Source: Candidatus Accumulibacter contiguus (lineage in GTDB: Bacteria > Pseudomonadota > Gammaproteobacteria > Burkholderiales > Rhodocyclaceae). From it: a stretch of DNA of 64,000 bases. A program made the position numbers and the translations under genes. The notes under the pieces are model-generated. The model was not told where the DNA came from, ran no database searches, and was given only the letters and a program-made list of their open reading frames with translations. The stretch lies in NCBI RefSeq assembly GCF_012940005.1, contig NZ_SPMX01000007.1:62001-126000 (forward strand), given 5' to 3'. Shown here piece by piece: positions 1 to 7,205 of the stretch. Each line of letters opens with the position of its first letter. Position 1 is the first letter of the stretch.

Positions 1-338
1 AGATTGATCCAGAGCGGCGGCGGCGATAGTTGCGCCATGCGGTCGACGAAGTTCTCCGGAATGCGGCAAGCAAAGCTCTCCAGTACCACCCGTGCGGGTG
101 TCACCGCCGTGAAGAGGCTTTCCCAGCGGCGGACTTCGACCCCCTGCACACACTCGATCGACAAGGCCGGGTCCCGTTGCGGGCAAAGCAGCCTGAAGCT
201 GTCGAGATCATCGACCCACAGGCGCACGCTCGCCGCGTACTCGTTGGCCAACTGTCGGGCTAGGCGCCAGCAGACGCCGATGTCACCGAAATTATCGATG
301 ACCTTGCAGAAGACATCCCAGTCGGGGCGCGTGGTCAT
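1..338 (-). CDS. earP: EF-P arginine rhamnosyltransferase EarP, N-terminal part (cut by window edge)
   Basis: Only the first 112 codons lie in the window. The reading frame starts at ATG 338 and begins MTTRPDWDVFCKVIDNFG, followed by DIGVCWRLARQLA, RLWVDDL and, near the edge, PLWINL. These are the N-terminal blocks of EarP (DUF2331). EarP transfers L-rhamnose from dTDP-rhamnose to a conserved arginine of elongation factor P, which helps ribosomes through polyproline stretches. The gene is divergent from uvrC. In most genomes efp is adjacent; here it would lie outside the window. Identity rests on motif recognition only. Confidence 0.85.
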   Translation of the reverse strand, partial: MTTRPDWDVFCKVIDNFGDIGVCWRLARQLANEYAASVRLWVDDLDSFRLLCPQRDPALSIECVQGVEVRRWESLFTAVTPARVVLESFACRIPENFVDRMAQLSPPPLWIN

Positions 339-445
339 GGGTGCAGAAGAAAGAACCGTGAGCAGGGATGGTGCCGGCGAGCGTGATAAGATCGAAGACG
401 CTATCCTACTTCAGCCGTCGGCTGCCGCGAACGCGCATGACCGTG

Positions 446-2272
446 ATGACCGAACCCTTCGACGCCAAATCCCTGCTTGCCAGCGTGACCGAATTGCCGG
501 GCGTCTATCGAATGCTCGATGGCGCCGATCAGGTGCTCTACGTCGGCAAGGCAAAAAATCTCCGCAAACGGCTTGCCTCGTACTTTCGCGACAAGCATCC
601 GAGTCCGCGCATCGCACTGATGGTGGCACAGATCGCCAGCGTCGAGACCACCGTGACGCGCTCCGAGGCCGAGGCGCTGCTGCTGGAAAACAATCTCATC
701 AAGAGCCTGTCGCCGCGCTACAACATCCTCTTCCGTGACGACAAGTCCTATCCCTACATCGTCCTCACACACGACCGCTACCCGCGGCTGGGTTTCTTCC
801 GGGGCACCACCGACCGGCGTGCCGACTATTTCGGTCCTTTCCCTTCTTCGCCGGCGGTACGCGAAAGCGTCCATTTGCTGCAGAAAATGTTTCGCCTGCG
901 CACCTGTGAGAATTCGGTGTTCAACAACCGCTCGCGGCCGTGCCTGTTGTACCAGATCAAGCGTTGCTCCGGACCCTGCGTCGGACTCATCGAACCGACG
1001 CGCTACGCCGAGGATGTACAGATGGCGGCGATGTTTCTGCAAGGCCGACAACAGGATGTGATCGGCAGCCTGTCGGCAGCCATGGATCAAGCGGCAGCCA
1101 GACTCGCTTTCGAGCAGGCGGCGGTCTATCGTGACCAGATCCAGTCCTTGCGGCAGGTGCAGGAAAAGCAGTACGTCGAGAGCGGCAGGGATGGCGATGT
1201 GGATATCGTCGTCGCCGTTGAAGATGCCGGCCTGCTGTGTGTGAACCTGGCGATGGTGCGCGCTGGCCGGCATCTCGGTGACCGCCCGCAATTTCCGGTC
1301 AATAGCGCGAATTCGGTGAGTTCTTCGCCGCTCGAGGCGCTGACCGCATTCCTCTATCAGCATTATCTCGCGCACCCGATCCCGCCGCGGGTTCTCGTCA
1401 ATCTGGCCCTGTCCGATGACGAGCTTGCCGATTGGCTCAGTGCCGCGGCAACACAGCCGATCCGGGTAAGCGAAGCGAGGTTTACCATGCAGCGCGTCTG
1501 GGTCGAGATGGCCGAACAGAACGCTCACCTGGCGATCAACGCGCGTCGCAGCGTGCTGACACGGCAGGGTGCGCGGCTGCAAGCCCTGTGCAGGACACTG
1601 GGCCTGGACATCGAGGACGGCGTGGAGGCGCGCATCGAGTGTTTCGACATCAGTCACACGCAAGGCGACTCGACCGTGGCGGCCTGCGTGGTGTATCAGG
1701 GAAATGGCATGCGCAAATCGGAGTATCGCCGCTTCAATATCGAAGGTATCCAGCCCGGTGACGACTACGCAGCCATTCGGCAGGCGGTCCAGCGCCGTTA
1801 CGAGAAGCTGCTGACCAATGACGGCGTCGTGCCGACGCTGATCCTGATCGACGGCGGCAGTGGCCAGGTCAACGCCGCGGCCGCAGCACTCAGTGAACTC
1901 GGCCTGAGCCACCTGCCGATGCTCGGCGTCGCCAAGGGAGAGGCGCGCAGGCCCGGCCTGGAAACCCTGGTATTCGCGGATGGCCGTGAGCCGTTACAAT
2001 TACCTCCTGAAGATCAGGCCCTGCATCTGATTCAGGAAGTCCGTGACGAGGCGCACCGCTTTGCGGTTTCCGGTCACCGCGCCAGGCGTGGCAAGGCTTC
2101 TCGCAGTTCACGCCTGGAAGAGATCGGCGGCATTGGACCCAAGCGGCGCAAGGCACTGATTTCCCGTTTTGGTGGCTTGCAGGGAGTTTCCGATGCCGGG
2201 ATTGACCAACTGACAGCAGTTCCTGGAATCAGTCGGGAACTAGCCGAGAAAATTTACGCGGCGTTGCATTGA
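446..2272 (+). CDS. uvrC: UvrABC excinuclease subunit C
   Basis: UvrC makes both incisions in nucleotide excision repair after UvrAB has located damage. The 608-aa product matches the usual length of about 610 aa. Visible parts are the N-terminal GIY-YIG nuclease (LPGVYRML, VLYVGKAKNLRKRL), a UVR motif around FEQAAVYRDQI, the RNase H-like endonuclease half (ECFDISHTQG, LILIDGGSGQ) and a C-terminal helix-hairpin-helix (IGGIGPKRRKAL). I chose ATG 446 (MTEPFDAKSLL) because family alignments begin there; ATG 437 and an upstream start at 368 are also open in frame. The stop overlaps the pgsA start (TGATG), so the two are translationally coupled. Confidence 0.96.
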   Translation: MTEPFDAKSLLASVTELPGVYRMLDGADQVLYVGKAKNLRKRLASYFRDKHPSPRIALMVAQIASVETTVTRSEAEALLLENNLIKSLSPRYNILFRDDKSYPYIVLTHDRYPRLGFFRGTTDRRADYFGPFPSSPAVRESVHLLQKMFRLRTCENSVFNNRSRPCLLYQIKRCSGPCVGLIEPTRYAEDVQMAAMFLQGRQQDVIGSLSAAMDQAAARLAFEQAAVYRDQIQSLRQVQEKQYVESGRDGDVDIVVAVEDAGLLCVNLAMVRAGRHLGDRPQFPVNSANSVSSSPLEALTAFLYQHYLAHPIPPRVLVNLALSDDELADWLSAAATQPIRVSEARFTMQRVWVEMAEQNAHLAINARRSVLTRQGARLQALCRTLGLDIEDGVEARIECFDISHTQGDSTVAACVVYQGNGMRKSEYRRFNIEGIQPGDDYAAIRQAVQRRYEKLLTNDGVVPTLILIDGGSGQVNAAAAALSELGLSHLPMLGVAKGEARRPGLETLVFADGREPLQLPPEDQALHLIQEVRDEAHRFAVSGHRARRGKASRSSRLEEIGGIGPKRRKALISRFGGLQGVSDAGIDQLTAVPGISRELAEKIYAALH

Positions 2273-2850
2273 TGCCACTGAACATACCCATTCTGCTGAC
2301 CTGGCTACGGATCATCCTGATCCCGCTGCTGATCGCCATTTACTATGTTCCGGAGGCATGGGTTCAGGGGATCGGGCGTGACCGTGCAGCAACGCTGATT
2401 TTCATCGTCGCCGCCATTACCGACTGGCTCGATGGCTATCTCGCGCGACGCTGGCAACAGACTTCGGCTTTTGGAGCCTTCCTTGACCCGGTCGCCGACA
2501 AGCTGATGGTTGCCGCAGCATTGATCGTCCTGGTCCAGCTCGGCCGTCTCGACGCGGTTCTGGCGATGATCATCATCGGTCGCGAGATCACGATTTCCGC
2601 CCTGCGCGAGTGGATGGCGCGGATCGGTGCCCACAAGAGCGTCGCCGTCTCGATGATCGGCAAGATCAAGACCAGCGCGCAGATGATCGCCATCCCGATG
2701 CTGCTTTATTACGCGCCGTTACGAGGAGTTGACGTATTTCAGTGGGGAGTCTGGCTGATCTACGTGGCGGCCGTGCTGACGCTCTGGTCGATGGGTTATT
2801 ACATGCGAATGGCGTGGCCATACCTGATCGAAGAGGACCGCAAGCGCTGA
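2272..2850 (+). CDS. pgsA: CDP-diacylglycerol--glycerol-3-phosphate 3-phosphatidyltransferase
   Basis: PgsA is an integral membrane enzyme that makes phosphatidylglycerophosphate, the committed step to phosphatidylglycerol and cardiolipin. The 192-aa product carries the CDP-alcohol phosphatidyltransferase signature (DWLDGYLAR, then GAFLDPVADK) at about residues 45-75, plus several hydrophobic segments. It begins MPLNIPILLTWLRI at ATG 2272, overlapping the uvrC stop by one base. It is followed by tRNA-Gly and tRNA-Cys, the same order as uvrC-pgsA-glyW-cysT in enterobacteria. Confidence 0.95.
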   Translation: MPLNIPILLTWLRIILIPLLIAIYYVPEAWVQGIGRDRAATLIFIVAAITDWLDGYLARRWQQTSAFGAFLDPVADKLMVAAALIVLVQLGRLDAVLAMIIIGREITISALREWMARIGAHKSVAVSMIGKIKTSAQMIAIPMLLYYAPLRGVDVFQWGVWLIYVAAVLTLWSMGYYMRMAWPYLIEEDRKR

Positions 2851-2890
2851 TCGGAAAGCCGCGGTAGCGGCGCGACGGCGAAAGAAGGCG

Positions 2891-2918
2891 TTGACAGCCA
2901 TGGGCAGGCCTTTATAAT
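2891..2918 (+). promoter_or_regulatory. sigma-70 promoter for the tRNA-Gly/tRNA-Cys unit
   Basis: A consensus -35 box TTGACA (2891-2896) and a consensus -10 box TATAAT (2913-2918) are separated by 16 bp. They end 15 bp before the mature 5' end of tRNA-Gly. This is the strongest promoter-like sequence seen in the window and fits a highly expressed tRNA operon. Confidence 0.85.
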
Positions 2919-2933
2919 GCGCACTCGCTTCAC

Positions 2934-3009
2934 GCGGGAGTAGCTCAGTTGGTAGAGCGATACCTTGCCAAGGTATAGGTCGAGAGTTCGAGACTCTTCT
3001 CCCGCTCCA
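2934..3009 (+). tRNA. tRNA-Gly (anticodon GCC)
   Basis: A 76-nt cloverleaf starts with GCGGGAG and ends with CTCCCGC plus discriminator and encoded CCA. The D-arm (TAGCTCAGTTGG), the anticodon arm with TTGCCAA (anticodon GCC) and the T-loop GTTCGAG are all present. It lies directly behind a consensus promoter and 84 nt before tRNA-Cys. Confidence 0.97.
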
Positions 3010-3093
3010 CAATTCTCTGCAAAGCCGTCTGTACTTTGCAGAATCAATGGCGGTACGAATCAGCGGCAGAAATCCCTATCTTCAGGTAGGTTC

Positions 3094-3167
3094 GGCGCGA
3101 TAGCAAAGCGGTTATGCACCGGATTGCAAATCCGTGTAGGTGGGTTCGACTCCCGCTCGCGCCTCCA
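3094..3167 (+). tRNA. tRNA-Cys (anticodon GCA)
   Basis: A 74-nt cloverleaf has acceptor stem GGCGCGA pairing with TCGCGCC, anticodon loop ATTGCAAA (anticodon GCA), T-loop GTTCGAC and encoded CCA. It is presumably cotranscribed with tRNA-Gly. The tRNA-Leu that follows in the enterobacterial glyW-cysT-leuZ cluster is not found; accessory DNA begins here instead. Confidence 0.97.
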
Positions 3168-3352
3168 AATAAATCAAGAGCTTGGCACCATCAAGCGGCC
3201 ATTCTCTCAGATATCCGATTCTGTGTAGCCACAGTGTAGCCAAATCCGAGCAATCCGAATCCACGCCACCAAAGAAAAACACCAGTGCGGTGTCGGCCGG
3301 TAGAGCGTGGTCGTGGCGGCCTGTCACCGAAAACTGGCACGGGGGAAAGTCA

Positions 3353-3568
3353 ATGACACGAAGGAAAATTGCGCTAGCCGGGGTGTTGGCGTTCGCAACG
3401 GCCACCGCCCAAGCATCGCTATTTGACCGCGGTGGCGGGTTGATTTACGACGATATGCTAAATGTTACTTGGTTGCAGGATGCCAGATACGCCTATACAA
3501 GTGGCGATTCTCCGGATGGGAAGATGACATGGGAGGGCGCAATGAATTGGGCCGCCAATCTTAGGTGA
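3353..3568 (+). pseudogene. truncated exported protein gene, N-terminal fragment (DUF1566/PEP-CTERM-like)
   Basis: A 71-codon frame starts at ATG 3353 behind GGGGGAAAG. It encodes a signal peptide (MTRRKIALAGVLAFATA, cleavage near AQA-SLFDRG) followed by GLIYDDMLNVTWLQDARYA and WEGAMNWAANL. This pattern is typical of the start of DUF1566-like secreted proteins that often end in a PEP-CTERM sorting signal. The frame ends abruptly after AANLR, just before the transposase remnant, and no continuation is found downstream. I read it as the 5' stump of a gene cut by mobile DNA. The family assignment is from motif memory. Confidence 0.55.
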
Positions 3569-3577
3569 TTTCCGAAA

Positions 3578-4287
3578 ATGCAGCGCCCATTGATGGCAGA
3601 ATACACACCCATCACGACGATGAGGCCCTCGCCTATGGACACGACCTTCTGTTTGGCAGACAAGCCGTCCCTGGACGCTTCTCATATTGATGACCTGAAG
3701 CAGGCTGCGTCGAAGATGCTGGGTGCGCAGCGTCGGTCGTTCGAAGCGGAGATGGCCGTCAAGTATTGCCGGGGCAGTGCCCGGCAAGCGGAGGTGGTGT
3801 TTGGCTGGAGTCGCCACACCGTTGAAGTCGGACTTCCTGAGCGACGCAGTGGCATCATCTGCCTGGGTGCGCAAGAAGCCTTCTGCGGAAACCAGTGGTG
3901 GGAGGAAAAGCATCCTGAAGTGGCGGAAGCTCTCTGGTCCTTGGCGAAAACGCACTCCCAGCAGGACCCGACCTTCCGCAGCACGCTGTCGTACACTCGA
4001 CTGACGGCGGCGGAAGCGCTGAAGCAGTTGCAAGGGCTTGGTTTCGACCCAGAAGTCCTGCCGTCCCCCAGCACGATGGCGGACGTCCTCAACCGCAATG
4101 GCTACCGGCTGCGACCGGTGCTCAAAGCCAAGCCCCAAAAAAAATTCCAGAAACCGATGCCCTCTTCACCAATCTCCATGAAAAAGACAGACAAAACCAG
4201 GAGGGAGGTCAAACCAAACGACTGAGCATGGACTGCAAGGCGAGTTTGGCTGACGCTGGAGGGGCTTTCGTCCGTGGTGAGAGGTAG
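3578..4287 (+). pseudogene. ISAzo13-type transposase remnant, truncated and frameshifted
   Basis: The frame at 3578-4225 (possible start ATG 3635) contains FEAEMAVKYCRGSARQAEVV, VFGWSRHTVEVGL, RRSGIICLGAQ, WWEEKHPEV, QQDPTF, YTRLTAAEAL, LPSPSTMADVLNRNGYRLR and KAKPQKK. These are successive blocks of ISAzo13-family transposases. At an A8 run (4137-4144) the family sequence continues in the -1 frame (IPETDALFTNLHEKDRQN, then KRLSMDCKA) until TAG 4285-4287. A7-A8 runs can direct programmed slippage in IS elements, so the shift alone does not prove decay. However, the catalytic second half is missing, so the element is dead. I could not identify terminal inverted repeats. Confidence 0.7.
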
Positions 4288-4749
4288 CCTTCTGAGAAGT
4301 GTTTCGTTTGCCGGCGCGAGAGAATGTAATCGATCGGCGCCCGTCATTGGACATGTCGCTTCCTCCCCCGTTGTGGCGACGTATTAAAGAATAGTAGTTG
4401 GCAGGACAAGCGATTTCAAAGTCGGATCGCGTTCCAGGGAAGACTGCGGCAAGACGAGCGAGCGGTGATTCTTCCGAGCGCCCATTCCAGAGTGATCTCT
4501 CCGCACCCCGATTGGAACATCACGCGCTCAGTCAAGAATTTTCCGCCTTCGCCGAGGCCCTCGAAAGCCGGCTCGCCACGCGTTCGGCCAGCGGGCCGGT
4601 TGAGCGAAAACGCATTGAGCACGAAGGCAGGTTCGCGTTGCTGCAAGGGATGCTGGCCGACGTCCTGGCGGTGGCTTTGGCCAACTGCGCCAGCAGTTTT
4701 TCTGAGCCGCCGGCACGCCGATTGCCCTCGGCCGGCCGGTGCCGCATGG
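4288..4749. other. intergenic debris between transposase remnant and hoxC
   Basis: No convincing gene is seen. A plus-strand frame across about 4530-4710 reads FSAFAEALESRLATRSA, then KRIEHEGRFALLQGMLADVL. This looks protein-like and helical, but it lacks a credible start and matches no family I recognise. In related hydrogenase loci the kinase gene hoxJ follows hoxC on the minus strand here; no histidine-kinase motif is found on either strand. Confidence 0.4.
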
Positions 4750-6210
4750 TCAATGCACCGTGCACACCATGCACGGATCAAACGACCGAACGACATGCTG
4801 AACGGCGAGCGGCACCCTTTCGCCTTCGCCCACGGGCAACCCGACCAGCGCCTGCTCGAGTGCGCCGGGAACGCCCGCCGCATCGCGTGGCGAGAAGTTC
4901 CAGGTGGTCGGGGCGATGATCTGGTAGCCGGCGATCCTGCCGCGTTCGATGCGCAGCCAGTGACCGAGAGATCCCCGCGCGGCTTCGACGAGGCCGGCGG
5001 CGCTGGCCCGATCGGGTAATTCCCATGGTGCGCAGAAGGCCTCGCCGGGCGCCAGGGCGCGCACCCAGCGCTCCATTGCCGGTACGACCAGGGCGAGTTC
5101 GAGCAGGCGGGCGACGACCCGCGCCAGCACGCTGCCGCCATCGGCCGCCACCAGCGCGCGGATGAGCGGCTGGCCGGCGACCATCTGGCGGGCCAGCGCA
5201 CCGGTCTCGACGACGACGCCGTCGTAACGCGGCGCCTTGCACCAGGTATAGGCGCTGGCCTTGTCGGCAAACGCGCCGGTGAGCGGGCGCGTTTCGCCTT
5301 GCCCGGGATGTAGCGGTTGCTCGCCGTGCAGCCACGCATGCGTCACGTCCTCGCGGATCGCCTGCTCGTCGAAGGGCCGGCGTTCGTCCTGCCAGACGCC
5401 GCGCGCAAAGAGCGGTTGGCCGTCGCCGCCGCCATGTGCGTAGGCGCCGTAACTGAGAAAACTGTTGCTGGCGCGGCCGACGCGGGCGAGGCCGAGATCA
5501 TCGGCGATTTCCAGGAAAAGCGGGAAATCTGCGGGCCGGCCTTGCGCCCAGGCGGCGAGTTCGTCGGCGCTGCCGAGGCCGCTGACGTTTTCGAGGGCAT
5601 CCCCGAAAACGGTGCGGCTCAGAAAGGCGCGGAACGCGCTCAGGATGGCCAGCAGGCGAACCTTTTCGGTGGCGGTCACTGCGCGCGTCGTGCCGCCGGG
5701 CTGCAGCGCCAGGCTGTGTGGCCACTTGCCGGCCAGGTAGCCGATCAGTCGCAACAGGTCGGCGCGCGCCGGCAGCACCTCGCGCTGTGCCTCGCCGACA
5801 GTGGCCTGGAAACGCCTGGCGGCCGCAGCATGCCAGGAGCGATCGCAATACGCTGCGCGGGCGAAATCGGGTAGGAAGAAGAGGTAGAAGTGCGTCAGGT
5901 GGTCCGCCAGGTTTTCGCAGGCAAGAATCAGATTGCTCGCCAGGCGGCCGTTCGCCGGCATTTCCAGGCCGGCGGCGTCGGCAAGCGCGGCCGCGGCCGC
6001 GGCCGACTGTGAGACCGAGCAGATGCCGCAGATCCGCGGCACGATCACCAGCGCATCGAGCGGGTGCCTGGTCAGCAGGATATGCTCGAAGCCACGATAG
6101 AGCGAGGAACGGACCTCTGCCGAGGTGACGCAGCCGTCGGTCACGTCGAGGGTCACCTCGAGGTCGCCCTCGACGCGATTGAACGGGCCCATGCGCAGGC
6201 GACGGCTCAC
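4750..6210 (-). CDS. hoxC: regulatory (H2-sensing) [NiFe]-hydrogenase large subunit
   Basis: The large subunit of the H2-sensor hydrogenase holds the NiFe centre. The 486-aa product starts at GTG 6210 (overlapping the hoxB stop), then MGPFNRVEGDLEV. It has the N-terminal nickel motif RICGIC (C61, C64) and the C-terminal motif DPCMVC (C480, C483). It ends three residues later (TVH). Energy-conserving hydrogenases carry a C-terminal extension that a protease removes after nickel insertion; sensor enzymes (HoxC/HupV) lack it, as here. Length matches Cupriavidus HoxC. It is the last gene of the hyp-hox operon. The cognate kinase HoxJ is not adjacent. Confidence 0.93.
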   Translation of the reverse strand: MSRRLRMGPFNRVEGDLEVTLDVTDGCVTSAEVRSSLYRGFEHILLTRHPLDALVIVPRICGICSVSQSAAAAAALADAAGLEMPANGRLASNLILACENLADHLTHFYLFFLPDFARAAYCDRSWHAAAARRFQATVGEAQREVLPARADLLRLIGYLAGKWPHSLALQPGGTTRAVTATEKVRLLAILSAFRAFLSRTVFGDALENVSGLGSADELAAWAQGRPADFPLFLEIADDLGLARVGRASNSFLSYGAYAHGGGDGQPLFARGVWQDERRPFDEQAIREDVTHAWLHGEQPLHPGQGETRPLTGAFADKASAYTWCKAPRYDGVVVETGALARQMVAGQPLIRALVAADGGSVLARVVARLLELALVVPAMERWVRALAPGEAFCAPWELPDRASAAGLVEAARGSLGHWLRIERGRIAGYQIIAPTTWNFSPRDAAGVPGALEQALVGLPVGEGERVPLAVQHVVRSFDPCMVCTVH

Positions 6211-7205
6211 TTCGGACCGCTCTTCCGGATTGCCGGCGCGATCAGCGGGTGATCGGAACGTGAGTTTTCGCGCACCCGCTTCGGCGTCGCCGACTTGGAC
6301 AGCGCGGCGAGCGCGACGAACCAGGCTTTCGGCATGTCGAGCGGCAGACCGGTCGGAATGCCGGCGATCTTGGCGGTTTCCAGGAACGGATGCCCGGGTT
6401 CCTCGAAACCGGGTTCGGTGCAGGAAATGCAGGCAAAACCGCCACGCACGCACGAGCCGACGCCATGCCACAGCCGCAGGTTGCAGTCGGCGTTGGCCTG
6501 CGTGCCCTGGCAGCCCAGGTTTTCCATCAGGCAGCCGAGGTCGGAGGGCTTCTGGGCACTGGCCTTGAATTCGTAGAATTCGTTGCGCGGGCAGCCGTGA
6601 TGGACCAGTTGCTCGGTGTAGAAACGCGGACGCTGCCAGGCGTCGAGGTCGTTTGCGCCAAGCGCGCCAAGGGCCAGCGACAGCAGGGTGTCGAGGACCC
6701 AGCCCGGATGCGTCGGGCAGCCGGCGACGTTGATCACCGGCAGGCCCGAGGCCGCACGGAAATCCTTGCCGAGCAGACCGCCTTCCTGATCGCCGTCGAA
6801 CTGCAGACCGCAGGCGTCGGTGACGTTCTCGCCGCCGGAAACGATCCCACCATAGGCGCTACAGGTGCCGATGGCGAGTACGTGCTGCGCGCGTGCGGCC
6901 AGATCACTGACCCATTCGATCACCGGGCGGCCGCTGCCGGACAGGATCTGGAAGCGCCCGCTGCCATTCGGTCCGCGCAGCAGTGCGCCTTCGACGCAGA
7001 GAATGTCGAACGGCAGACGGCCGTCGGCGGCCGCCTGCAGGATCGCCAGCGCCTCGTCGCCACAGGCTTCCGACAGGCCGGGGTGCCATAGCAGATCGAG
7101 ACCGCTGTCGGCGAACTGCGCGAGCACCCCGGCGCGACTCTCGGCACCGAGCAGGGACTGCGTGCAGCCGCCGCAACCCGCCGCCTGCAGCCAGAGAAGT
7201 TTCAT
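6207..7205 (-). CDS. hoxB: regulatory (H2-sensing) [NiFe]-hydrogenase small subunit
   Basis: This 332-aa small subunit carries Fe-S clusters and pairs with HoxC. It starts MKLLWLQAAGCGGCTQSLLG with no twin-arginine signal peptide, as expected for the cytoplasmic sensor type (HoxB/HupU) rather than an exported uptake hydrogenase. Further cluster ligands are in GTCSAYGG, VAGCPTHPGWV, HHGCPRNEFYE, CLMENLGCQG, NADCNLRLW and CISCTEPGF. Its ATG overlaps the hoxA stop (ATGA), and its TGA overlaps the GTG of hoxC, so the three genes are translationally coupled. Confidence 0.93.
   Translation of the reverse strand: MKLLWLQAAGCGGCTQSLLGAESRAGVLAQFADSGLDLLWHPGLSEACGDEALAILQAAADGRLPFDILCVEGALLRGPNGSGRFQILSGSGRPVIEWVSDLAARAQHVLAIGTCSAYGGIVSGGENVTDACGLQFDGDQEGGLLGKDFRAASGLPVINVAGCPTHPGWVLDTLLSLALGALGANDLDAWQRPRFYTEQLVHHGCPRNEFYEFKASAQKPSDLGCLMENLGCQGTQANADCNLRLWHGVGSCVRGGFACISCTEPGFEEPGHPFLETAKIAGIPTGLPLDMPKAWFVALAALSKSATPKRVRENSRSDHPLIAPAIRKSGPK

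Noticed and set aside
47-738. Plus-strand frames starting near position 4-30
   Set aside because: They run opposite earP and into uvrC in another frame, without protein-like features.
401-1912. Long minus-strand open frame (503 codons) opposite uvrC
   Set aside because: It mirrors the codon pattern of uvrC on the other strand and shows no family resemblance; GC-rich genes commonly leave such antisense frames.
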